From assembly GCA_016722465.1 (NCBI GenBank), contig JADKJC010000001.1:1-64000 (forward strand): 64,000 bases of DNA, written 5' to 3'. The notes beneath the pieces were generated by a model. The model made no database searches and had not been told where the DNA came from. It was given only the letters and a program-made list of their open reading frames with translations. This document shows positions 49,137 through 57,204 of the stretch, in pieces. Both the position numbers and the translations under genes were made by a program. Source of the stretch: Chitinophagaceae bacterium. Lineage in GTDB: Bacteria; Bacteroidota; Bacteroidia; Chitinophagales; Chitinophagaceae. Each line of letters begins with the position of its first letter. The stretch's first letter is position 1.

Positions 49137-50403
49137 CAGGATATGATAAATAATCCAGCGAATCGCTGATGACCGCATATACTTTTTCAAGCTCATTTTC
49201 TGTAATACAATAAGGCGGCATCACATAAACAATATTCCCCAACGGCCGCAGGTAAATGCCCTTACTTAAATAATAGCGGCAGGCATTTATTTGTATGGCG
49301 TTGAAGTACGAGCTGTTTTCTGCAGTGTTCAGTTCAATGGCCAGGATGGTGCCCTGCTGCCTGATTGCTTTTACAAATGAATGCCCACGGATGCTTTCAG
49401 CAAATGCAGCATGACGGGTGCAGATGAATTGAATCTGTGCCTGGCATTTTTCAGTTACCAATAACTCCATGCTGGCATTGGCTGCAGCACAGGCCAACGG
49501 GTTGGCGGTATAAGAATGCCCATGAAAAAATGTTTTCATTTTATCATCGGCATAAAAAGCATCAAATATCTGCTGTGTACAAACAGTAACACCCAATGGC
49601 ATAAAACCACCCGTGATCCCCTTGGACAAACAGATGATATCCGGTTGCTGGGTTAAATATTCAATGGCGAATTTTTTTCCTGTTCTGCCAAAGCCGGTCA
49701 TCACTTCATCAGCAATGCAAAGAATATTTTTTTGCTTTGCAATTGAAATTAATTCATCCAGGCAGGTTGCTTCATACATTAACATGCCTGCAGCACCCTG
49801 TACCAATGGTTCAAAAATAAAAGCGGTAACATTGTCTTCATTGCCCCATTGCAGCAATTGCGCTTTGACAGTTTCAATATTGCCCGCTGTTGGTATTGGC
49901 AATCTTTTCACTTCAAATAAAAATGGGTTGAATGCTGCATTGAAAGCGTTTCTTTCCGCCACACTCATGGCGCCGAATGTATCACCGTGGTAAGCATTTT
50001 CAAAAGCGATGATGCTGGTTTTGTTGTGGATACCCTGGTTATGCCAGTATTGTATCGCCATCTTCAACGCCACTTCCACCGAAGTAGAGCCATCATCAGA
50101 AAAAAATACTTTGGCAAATTGATCCGGTAAAATATGAATAAGTTTTTTCGATAACTCAATGGCTGGCGTATGGGTGAAGCCGGCAAAAATTACATGCTCC
50201 AGTGTTTTAGCCTGTTCAGCAATTGCACTGGCGATGTGTTCATTGCAGTGCCCATGAATGTTCACCCACCAGGAAGCAATCGCATCAATGTATTGCTTAC
50301 CATCGGAAGTGTACAAAGTGCAGCCCTTCGCCCTCACCACATGCAGCGGTGCATCAGCCGTTTTCATTTGTGTAAATGGATGCCAGATGTAATTCTCTTC
50401 CAT
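49120..50403 (-). CDS. bioA: Adenosylmethionine-8-amino-7-oxononanoate aminotransferase
   Basis: BioA converts KAPA to DAPA with SAM as amino donor, a PLP-dependent step of biotin synthesis. The 427-residue protein has IWHPFTQM at the start, ASWWVNIHGHCNEHI, the substrate loop NAYHGDTFGAMSV, the PLP-binding Asp in CIADEVMTGFGRTG and the Schiff-base Lys in ICLSKGITGGFMPLG. It starts three bases after bioD ends and is the last gene of the bio operon. Its final codons (PEPQSH and stop) fall in the inverted repeat, which may have replaced the original end. Confidence 0.93.
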   Translation of the reverse strand: MEENYIWHPFTQMKTADAPLHVVRAKGCTLYTSDGKQYIDAIASWWVNIHGHCNEHIASAIAEQAKTLEHVIFAGFTHTPAIELSKKLIHILPDQFAKVFFSDDGSTSVEVALKMAIQYWHNQGIHNKTSIIAFENAYHGDTFGAMSVAERNAFNAAFNPFLFEVKRLPIPTAGNIETVKAQLLQWGNEDNVTAFIFEPLVQGAAGMLMYEATCLDELISIAKQKNILCIADEVMTGFGRTGKKFAIEYLTQQPDIICLSKGITGGFMPLGVTVCTQQIFDAFYADDKMKTFFHGHSYTANPLACAAANASMELLVTEKCQAQIQFICTRHAAFAESIRGHSFVKAIRQQGTILAIELNTAENSSYFNAIQINACRYYLSKGIYLRPLGNIVYVMPPYCITENELEKVYAVISDSLDYLSYPEPQSH

Positions 50404-50405
50404 AG

Positions 50406-51017
50406 TTACAAATGTATGGAAACAGTTTTTGCAAAATCAGCAATCGTTGAAGGAGTTATCTTTTCAAATTGAGGAATAGAAAACAGGAGAGGCAATTTGC
50501 TGTATTGTAAAATAAATTCCCTTGTAGAGGCAAACTCATTGCCGCAGAATACCAAACCCCTTACTGCAATATTTCTTTTCTGCAATGCTTCGATCGTTAG
50601 TAATGTATGATTAATGCTACCGAGATAATTGTTGCTTACAACAATGGCCGGCAATTGCAACTGCTCCATCAGATCAATATTTAAAAAGCTGTTTGATAAA
50701 GGACTCATTATTCCACCGGCAGTTTCAACTACAATTTTATTATTGGTTTGTGGCATAAAAAAATCTGTAGTTTTTATTTCCACTCCATCCAATTCTGCAG
50801 CATAATGTGGCGAGGCAGGTAAGGTAAGCCTGTGTCTTTCCGGGTGAACGATGCAATTGGGATTGGTTACATTGTGTTGAATGAAAATACTGTCGGTATT
50901 TTCCAGTTCGCCAGCCTGTACCGGTTTCCAGTAATCGTATCCCAATGCCTGGCAGATTATTGCAGAGCAAACTGTTTTGCCAATACCTGTGTGTATGCCA
51001 GCGATGATAAGGTTCAT
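50406..51017 (-). CDS. bioD: Dethiobiotin synthetase
   Basis: BioD closes the ureido ring on DAPA using CO2 and ATP. ATG 51017 begins MNLIIAGIHTGIGKTVCSAI with the P-loop GIHTGIGKT; the ORF extends to 51038, but the first ATG of a BioD-like start is 51017. Further marks are YWKPVQAGE and ETAGGIMSPL, and the nucleotide motif VVSNNYLGSINH. Length 203 is normal. Directly upstream of it in the operon lies the abnormal poly-G block, which separates it from bioF. Confidence 0.9.
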   Translation of the reverse strand: MNLIIAGIHTGIGKTVCSAIICQALGYDYWKPVQAGELENTDSIFIQHNVTNPNCIVHPERHRLTLPASPHYAAELDGVEIKTTDFFMPQTNNKIVVETAGGIMSPLSNSFLNIDLMEQLQLPAIVVSNNYLGSINHTLLTIEALQKRNIAVRGLVFCGNEFASTREFILQYSKLPLLFSIPQFEKITPSTIADFAKTVSIHL

Positions 51018-51090
51018 GGTTAAATTGTTGTCCCACAAAGATCAAACCCAAGATTTTCTTCCAAAAACTGCAAATGAATTAGTTATTTTC

Positions 51091-51400
51091 TACGGGGGAC
51101 AAACCAATTCCCGGGCCCGGGGGGGCCCGGCGGCCCCGTTCCGGGCCCCGGGGGGGGGGGGGCGGGGGGGGGGGGGGGGGGGGGGGGGGGGGCGGGGGGG
51201 GGGGGGTGGGGGGGAAGGAAAGGGGGAAACAAGGGGGGAGGGAAGGAAAAAAAAGGGAGGGAGGGAAAAGACAGGCCCGGGGGAGGGGCCCGGGGGGGGG
51301 GGCGGGGGGGCAGGGGCCCAAGGCCCAAAAGAAAAAGAAACAAAAGAAGAAAAAAAAAAAAGAAAAGGGGAAATGAGAAAAAAGAAAAATTCCGAAAAGT
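51091..51400. other. Low-complexity G/A block, probable sequencing or assembly artefact
   Basis: About 310 bases inside the biotin operon. It begins with G and C runs (GGGCCCGGCGGCCCC), passes through more than 80 nearly uninterrupted Gs (about 51150-51215), and grades into purine-only GGGAAGGAAA and then A-rich sequence. Neither strand looks coding, and nothing in the surrounding AT-rich DNA resembles it. The pattern of decreasing G and increasing A suggests a failing read tail or bad consensus, not a gene. Confidence 0.75.
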
Positions 51401-51408
51401 GGTTATAC

Positions 51409-52524
51409 CTACTGTGTTACATTGATTGCTGCAACGAGCTGATCAATCTGTTCATAAGTATTAAAACTATGAATGCAAATTCTTATCCTTTCCTTTCCAA
51501 CAGGTACTGTTGGTGAAAGTATCGGCCTTACAAAAAAACCTTTTTCAAACAAGTAAGCAGCCAGTGCTTTTGTTTTAAAATTATCTCCCGCCAGTATGCC
51601 CTGTATGGGTGAATGGCTTTGTATGAAGCCAATGTTTTTAACAGCCGCAATTTGTTCCCTGAAATAATTCACCTGTTGGTGCAATTTATTTCTATCAGCC
51701 GTTGGCAGCAGGCTGTATGCTTTTTGCACCAGTAAATAACTATGCGGTGGCAATGCCGTGGTGAAAATAAAACTCCTTGCCTGGTTCAATAAAAAATTAC
51801 GCAGTACGTTGCTGCCGGTTACTGCAGCGCCATGTAAACCCAGGGCTTTACCAAAAGTATGTACCACGGCATATACATCTTTCTCCAAATTGTATTTACA
51901 AACCAATCCATCACCTTTATCCCCATACACACCGGTTGCATGGGCTTCATCCACGATCAGCAAGGCATTGTATTTTTTGCAAAGAGCAGCAATGGCAATT
52001 AACGTCGCTTCATCTCCGTCCATGGAATAGATGGATTCAACTGCTACGATCTTTTTTCCTGTTGCGGCAGACAATTTTTTCTCCAGATCAGCAATATCAT
52101 TGTGTTTAAACCGAAGCCTGTTGGCATAACTCAATCTCATGCCATCTATAATACTTGCATGGATGTATTCATCAGAAATATAAGTATCGCCTTTCCCTGC
52201 TATACAGCTAAACAATCCAACATTGGCCATGTACCCTGTGTTGAAAATCAATGCAGCTTCCCTGTTGTGAAAATCAGCGATGAGTTGTTCTGTTGCTTCA
52301 GCCAACGCAGAGTTACCTGTGATAGACCGGGAACCGGTGGCGCCAGCGGGCAGCTCATTTTTATCAACTGCATTCAGCAGGCCGCTTTGTGCAAATCCAA
52401 AATAATCGTTGGAGCTAAAATCTATTTTATCACTGGCATAAATTAATGAACGCAGGGTGCCGATGGATTTTTTCTCATCCAGTTTCTGTTGCAGGTATTG
52501 ATCAAATTGTTCGTTGGCAGTCAC
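51409..52524 (-). CDS. bioF: 8-amino-7-oxononanoate synthase
   Basis: BioF condenses pimeloyl-ACP or -CoA with L-alanine to KAPA. The protein has the alpha-oxoamine synthase marks: SNDYFGFA, GATGSRSITGN, FNTGYMANVGLFS, IVDEAHATGVYGDKG with the PLP Asp, and the Schiff-base Lys in HTFGKALGLHGAAV. No ATG is available; I choose GTG 52524 (then TANEQFDQYLQQKLDE), giving about 371 residues. A TTG at 52560 is possible but lies inside the palindrome at 52553-52579. The gene is complete despite the poly-G block just downstream. Confidence 0.9.
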   Translation of the reverse strand: MTANEQFDQYLQQKLDEKKSIGTLRSLIYASDKIDFSSNDYFGFAQSGLLNAVDKNELPAGATGSRSITGNSALAEATEQLIADFHNREAALIFNTGYMANVGLFSCIAGKGDTYISDEYIHASIIDGMRLSYANRLRFKHNDIADLEKKLSAATGKKIVAVESIYSMDGDEATLIAIAALCKKYNALLIVDEAHATGVYGDKGDGLVCKYNLEKDVYAVVHTFGKALGLHGAAVTGSNVLRNFLLNQARSFIFTTALPPHSYLLVQKAYSLLPTADRNKLHQQVNYFREQIAAVKNIGFIQSHSPIQGILAGDNFKTKALAAYLFEKGFFVRPILSPTVPVGKERIRICIHSFNTYEQIDQLVAAINVTQ

Positions 52525-52552
52525 GGAAAGCGATTTGGTTACTGTAAAAAAG

Positions 52553-52579
52553 GAAGTCAAGTTTTAAAAACTTGACTTC
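52553..52579 (-). promoter_or_regulatory. Hairpin between bioB and bioF (attenuator/terminator-like)
   Basis: A perfect 13-bp inverted repeat GAAGTCAAGTTTT around one base is followed, on the minus strand, by CTTTTTT. In the direction of transcription this is a terminator-shaped hairpin right at the start of bioF. Confidence 0.55.
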
Positions 52580-52638
52580 ATTATAAAATTCTTCTTGATA
52601 GCTATACCATTGGGTTCACATTTTTAATGGCCCCCCAC

Positions 52639-53619
52639 TTATGCAAAGGTTTTTTCCTCCACCTCTTTAAAAGCTTTTCTCGGCGTCAGTCCCAGCATTT
52701 TAAACATCTGCATATCTGTATCAAAATCAGGATTGGGAGTAGTGAGTAATTTTTCTCCTGCAAAAATTGAATTGGCGCCCGCCATAAAACACAATGCCTG
52801 TTCTGCAATGGTCATTTCGTTTCTTCCGGCACTTAACCGCACTACACTCTTTGGCATCAGTATCCTTGCAGTGGCAATCATTCTCAACATTTCATCAATG
52901 CCAATGCGTTCATTGTTTTCCAGGGGTGTTCCTTTCACCGCCACCAGCGCATTGATGGGAACAGAATCCGGATGCTGTTCCATGGTTGATAAGGTATGCA
53001 GCATTTTTATCCTGTCTTCATCTGTTTCACCCAGGCCAACAATACCGCCGCAACAGACACTCAGTTTTGCCTTGCGGACATTGTTCAATGTATTTAGCCT
53101 GTCTTCAAAAGTTCTTGTGGTGATGATATTTTCGTAGTTATCGCTGCTGGTATCGATATTATGATTGTAAGCAAAACAACCGGCTTCCTTTAAGCGCTCT
53201 GCCTGCTCATAAGTGAGCATGCCGAGCGTGCAGCAAACTTCCAGCCCCATATCATTTACTTCACTCACCATTTCAAGCACCCGGTCAAAATCTTTGTTGT
53301 CTCTTACTTCTCTCCAGGCTGCTCCCATACACAACCTTGATGCACCATTTGCTTTTGCAATGGATGCTCTTTCTTTTACTTTTTCCACCGTCATCAGTGG
53401 CTCTACCTCTATGTCGGTTTGATAACGGGCTGCCTGCGGACAGTAAGCACAATCTTCTTTACAGCCACCGGTTTTAATGGAGATCAGGCTGCTGATCTGC
53501 ACTTCTGCATAAGCCTTATTCTGGCGATGCACCGTGGCGGCTTCGTATATAAGGTCAAGCAACGGACGGTTGTATATATCGTTTATTTCCTGTAGTGTCC
53601 AGTTATTTCTTACAGTCAT
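52639..53619 (-). CDS. bioB: Biotin synthase
   Basis: BioB is the radical-SAM enzyme that inserts sulphur into dethiobiotin. The 326-residue protein has the cluster motif GGCKEDCAYCPQA (C53, C57, C60), MGAAWREVRD, YNHNIDTS, TFEDRLNTL and the auxiliary [2Fe-2S] region CCGGIVGLGE; SAGRNEM supplies the Arg ligand. It is the first gene of the operon bioB-bioF-bioD-bioA, all on the minus strand, preceded by a promoter element. No bioC or bioH is seen. Confidence 0.95.
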   Translation of the reverse strand: MTVRNNWTLQEINDIYNRPLLDLIYEAATVHRQNKAYAEVQISSLISIKTGGCKEDCAYCPQAARYQTDIEVEPLMTVEKVKERASIAKANGASRLCMGAAWREVRDNKDFDRVLEMVSEVNDMGLEVCCTLGMLTYEQAERLKEAGCFAYNHNIDTSSDNYENIITTRTFEDRLNTLNNVRKAKLSVCCGGIVGLGETDEDRIKMLHTLSTMEQHPDSVPINALVAVKGTPLENNERIGIDEMLRMIATARILMPKSVVRLSAGRNEMTIAEQALCFMAGANSIFAGEKLLTTPNPDFDTDMQMFKMLGLTPRKAFKEVEEKTFA

Positions 53620-53640
53620 GGTCAGTTAATTTTTATAGTG

Positions 53641-53648
53641 CAAATATA
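53641..53648 (-). promoter_or_regulatory. Bacteroidota -7 element for the biotin operon
   Basis: The minus strand reads TATATTTG, matching TAnnTTTG, 21 bases upstream of bioB. No TTG at the -33 position was found. Confidence 0.5.
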
Positions 53649-53810
53649 AAGCCTCTTCCCTCTTATCCCTTCTCTCATCCTTCGGCTTCGCTCAGGAGAA
53701 AAGGGACGGTACTTAATACCTTCTCCAAACATATGATCTTCCACATTTTCATTTTTTTTTAATCAACATCTAAGCAAATACCCATTACTATGAAAGCAGT
53801 TCAAATAATT

Positions 53811-53850
53811 GAGGTCTTTTAAGACCCTCCATGGAGGGGTTTGGGGAGGC
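53811..53850. repeat. Twin palindrome directly after panB
   Basis: Two 14-bp perfect palindromes overlap by two bases: GGTCTTTTAAGACC (53813-53826) and CCCTCCATGGAGGG (53825-53838). A GGTTTGGGGAGGCC tail follows up to the panB stop. The second resembles a CCTCC-ATGG-AGG intergenic element that I have seen in Bacteroidota genomes; it may serve as terminator. Confidence 0.6.
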
Positions 53851-54666
53851 CTAATAAGATTCCCTTTCATTCGGAAAATCCTTTGCCTTCACATCATCAA
53901 TATATTTTTTAATGGCGCCGGTTATCTGTTCATCTAAATTTAAATAGCGGCGTAAAAACCGTGGCTTAAAATCTGTATTGATGCCAAGCATATCATGCAT
54001 CACCAGTACCTGTCCATCACAATCGCCACCGGCACCAATGCCAATGGTAGGAATGTGCAGGCTGGCGCTTACTTCTTTTGCCAGTGCAGCAGGAATCTTT
54101 TCCAGCACAATGGCAAAGCAACCTGCTTCCTGCAATAACAATGCATCTTTTCGCAATTTTTCTGCTTCCTGTTCTTCGGTAGCCCTTACTACATAAGTAC
54201 CAAACTTATTGATGGATTGCGGTGTAAGGCCCAAATGCCCCATCACCGGGATGCCGGCGCTGACGATCTTTTTTACGGAGTCCAGCACTTCTTCCCCACC
54301 TTCCAGTTTTACCGTATGCCCCCCACTCTCTTTCATAATGCGGATGGCAGATGCCAGTGCTATTTCTGAATTGGATTGATAGGAGCCGAAGGGGATATCC
54401 ACCACAATCAACGCCCTTTCCCTTGCCCTTACCACGCTTTGTGCATGGTAGATCATCTGGTCCAGTGTGATGGGCAATGTGGTAGTGTGGCCCGCCATTA
54501 CGTTGCTGGCGCTGTCGCCAACCAGGATGATGTCAATACCGGCGGCATCAAATAATTTGGCAAAGGAAAAATCGTAGGCAGTTATCATGGAAATCTTTTC
54601 CCCGGCGGCCTTCATTTTTTGTATGGTGTTGGTGGTAACTTTTTTAAATTCTTTCTCAGGAGCCAT
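53851..54666 (-). CDS. panB: 3-methyl-2-oxobutanoate hydroxymethyltransferase
   Basis: PanB makes ketopantoate from alpha-ketoisovalerate and methylene-THF, the first committed step of pantothenate and CoA synthesis. ATG 54666 ([15 protein letters not shown]) is preferred to 54714, as homologues start near there. Signatures: [37 protein letters not shown] (metal Asp), [11 protein letters not shown] (second Asp), VKLEGGEEV (Lys-Glu), [34 protein letters not shown]. Length 271 is normal. It stands next to the biotin operon, so two cofactor pathways adjoin, although a repeat separates them. Confidence 0.95.
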   Translation of the reverse strand: MAPEKEFKKVTTNTIQKMKAAGEKISMITAYDFSFAKLFDAAGIDIILVGDSASNVMAGHTTTLPITLDQMIYHAQSVVRARERALIVVDIPFGSYQSNSEIALASAIRIMKESGGHTVKLEGGEEVLDSVKKIVSAGIPVMGHLGLTPQSINKFGTYVVRATEEQEAEKLRKDALLLQEAGCFAIVLEKIPAALAKEVSASLHIPTIGIGAGGDCDGQVLVMHDMLGINTDFKPRFLRRYLNLDEQITGAIKKYIDDVKAKDFPNERESY

Positions 54667-54837
54667 GGCAATGGTTTTAGTTGTTGATAAACAATGGAGT
54701 AATTGGCCCTGCATTAGAATAAAACAATACTCAGGAAAGATTGACGGCGTAAATGTAGAAAAGATTTTGAATTTAGAGGAATAATCAACAGTTTTTGTTG
54801 ATCAGGTCTAAATCATTTGGTATTTAAAAGTGATTTA

Positions 54838-55889
54838 TTAATCGGAAAACATAACTCCCCAATAATTTTCTCTGGAATCAAATTCAGGATATTTTCTTTT
54901 ATAAAATACTAAACTCACTAATTTTGAATAGAGCCTTTCATTTTTAAAATCAAAATAAAAATCCTGTACTAACTTATAATTATCCATTGAATATATATCA
55001 ATATCTATTTTAATTTTCCTATTGTCTACTGCTTGCCCAGTAGAATCATAAAGCATAACTTCAACAAACTTTTGACGAAATGATTCTATGCTGTCTTTGT
55101 CAATAACGAATTTAGAATCCTGGTAAATGCTTTTCTCTGTATCATAGAATTTAATCCTTCCACATTTAGCATCAGTAAGCAATATCGGGGATAAATCCGG
55201 GCTTGAATCCGTTAATAATTTACAACCATGCAGAATATCATTCATAAGAGAAAGCTGAATATTGTTACAAGCACGTCCGATATAGATTGCCGAAGATGGA
55301 ATTTTGATAACACCTGGTCTATTATCAAAGCCAATATTCGCAACTTCAGCAAACCTAAGTCCTCGTGTTTGCATTGCTTCATTTCTAGTATAAATTACCG
55401 GAGCAAAAAGAATATTCTTTATATAAAACTGATTATTCCTGTAATAAAACAACTGTTTCACTTTAAAAAACTCCAGCTTATTCCTCTCCAAACAAGTATC
55501 ACACAAATTAAGATCATTTAAAAAAATCGATTCTGATGAATCTGGCTTTCCATCATAGCCAAACATCCAATTCATCATCGCTTCGTATGCTGGAGGTATG
55601 TACTTCAGATTTTTAATAACATCGGCATGAGTTATATTTACAACTTTAGCCTTTAAAGTACTATCAACTTCAACGTAAGCTTTCACCTTTCCTTTTTTCA
55701 ACTTCTCCAGGTAAAAATCTCTGATGCTGAAACTTGGATTGACGGGTGTAAGGTTGACGTAAGAATTATAAATAGCAGCCCACTTAACAGCAGTATCTTT
55801 TTGTATAAAATCTGCATACGAAACAACTTTTGCTGGGCATTGCAAATAAAATTACCACAAACAAGCAATAAGGTTAAAGAATTTTTCAT
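54838..55889 (-). CDS. Secreted hypothetical protein, about 350 aa, one frameshift
   Basis: ATG 55889 opens a signal peptide (MKNSLTLLLVCGNFICNA). One extra G on the plus strand at 55835-55837 joins it to PAKVVSYADFIQKDTAVKW and the rest. The mature part contains SIRDFYLEKLKKGKVKAYVEVD, a CDTC pair, LFYYRNNQFYIKNILFAPVIY and ends ENYWGVMFSD. I do not recognise the family, although the repeated FYxxKLxxGKVxAY style is reminiscent of gliding-associated GldN proteins; that is a weak impression. It is followed downstream by panB on the same strand and probably transcribed on its own. Confidence 0.6.
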
Positions 55890-55960
55890 CCAGCCAATTT
55901 AGAGAAGATATTTTACCGATACAAAGGGCAACTGCAGTTTTAACTTTCAATTTTCAACTA

Positions 55961-56845
55961 TTAATTCCCTTCCACTTCATTCCACAAATGCCGGATCAAT
56001 CCATCTGCCAAACCAATTTTTGGCACATAAATATCTGCAGCATTTGCCCAGCGCATCACGTTACAGTAGATCAATAATGCAGGCACAATCACATCTGCCC
56101 TGTCTTCCCGTAAAGCATATTTTGTAATGCGGTCGGCCAGTGTTACGCTGCTAAGTTCTTTATAATAATCACGAATCAATTCTATATTCAATGGCTTGCC
56201 ATCTTTCTTTTTACTCATGCTGAAAACTTTGTTGATATTGCCACCACTCCCGATCGCCACAACTTCTTTATGCCCCTTGGTAAATGCACGGATGGTCTCC
56301 TTCATTTCATCCCATTCCTTATCTATTACCATATCTTTTAATAAACGGATGGTACCGATGTTGAATGATTTTTTATAGATGAGGATATTGTTGCTGAAGA
56401 AAGACAACTCAGTACTGCCACCACCCACATCAATGTACAGGTAGCTATGATCCCTGTCCATGTTCTCTGCCACATGATTTTCATAAATAAGATTGGCTTC
56501 AAGGTCGCCGCTGATCACTTCAATGGCGATCTCTGTTTCAAGCCTTACTTTGCGGATGATGTCTGCAGAATTCCTTGCATCCCTCATGGCACTGGTGGCG
56601 CAGGCTTTGATATGGCTTACTTCATATGCATTGCACAAATGTTTAAATGCTTTCATGGTTTGGAACATCATGGCCATGCGCTGCTTGGAGATGGAGCCCT
56701 GTTCAAATACATCAAAGCCCAGGCGCAAGGGCACCCTTACCAAATTCAGTTTATTAAATACCGTATTGCCGGCTGCATCTTCCACAACCTCCGTTATTAA
56801 AAGCCTTGCTGCATTACTGCCGATATCGATTGCTGCCAGCTTCAC
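55961..56845 (-). CDS. Ppx/GppA-family exopolyphosphatase
   Basis: A 294-residue ASKHA-fold phosphatase: phosphate-1 loop AIDIGSNAARLLI at residues 5-17, ACATSAMRDARN, YIDVGGGSTELSFF (phosphate-2), and IGSGGNINKVF. It is the short, single-domain version usual in Bacteroidota, lacking the C-terminal HD domain of E. coli Ppx. It either trims polyphosphate or hydrolyses pppGpp. The polyphosphate kinase gene lies upstream on the same strand, which favours polyphosphate. Confidence 0.85.
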   Translation of the reverse strand: MKLAAIDIGSNAARLLITEVVEDAAGNTVFNKLNLVRVPLRLGFDVFEQGSISKQRMAMMFQTMKAFKHLCNAYEVSHIKACATSAMRDARNSADIIRKVRLETEIAIEVISGDLEANLIYENHVAENMDRDHSYLYIDVGGGSTELSFFSNNILIYKKSFNIGTIRLLKDMVIDKEWDEMKETIRAFTKGHKEVVAIGSGGNINKVFSMSKKKDGKPLNIELIRDYYKELSSVTLADRITKYALREDRADVIVPALLIYCNVMRWANAADIYVPKIGLADGLIRHLWNEVEGN

Positions 56846-57204
56846 TGTAAGTTATAAGTGATGAGTTATAAGTTATAAATTGACGGAGGTAACAAGAATG
56901 AAAATTGTATGTGAACCGTTCAGCTATGATATAAAGTACAAGAGTGATTATTTTCACTTTTTCCAAAAGTAAAAATAACAAACACCTGTTGCCAATAAAG
57001 TACCACAAAGCTTTTATGCCGGGCTCAAAAAAATCGCCGCACTTTTTTATTTTACCTCACCCCCGCCTCTTCTTAAGGAGAGGGGCCCGGCTTCAATAAT
57101 TAATCACCGTTCAATTATTTTGCAGGCACATCAATCATTCTGCTACCCCGAACAAAGATAGGTTTGTAAAACGCTTTAAATGAAAAGAAACTTTTGGATG
57201 AAAC
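56846..57204. other. Intergenic stretch between ppk and ppx
   Basis: About 360 bases. It holds a near-palindrome CCTCTTCTTAAGGAGAGG (57066-57083) flanked by CCCCGG-type sequence, resembling the palindromic intergenic element near panB. A short AGTTATAAGTTATAAATTG repeat lies close to the ppx start. No gene was seen. Confidence 0.45.

Noticed and set aside
51150..51215. Possible natural G-quadruplex regulatory element in the bio operon
   Set aside because: The tract is far longer and more uniform than known regulatory G4 motifs and grades into purine junk; sequencing artefact is the simpler reading.
50977..51516. A 179-codon glycine/arginine-rich ORF over the poly-G block, and proline-rich ORFs on the other strand
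   Set aside because: It is only the translation of G/C and purine runs; it has no start context or domain, and spans what looks like an artefact.
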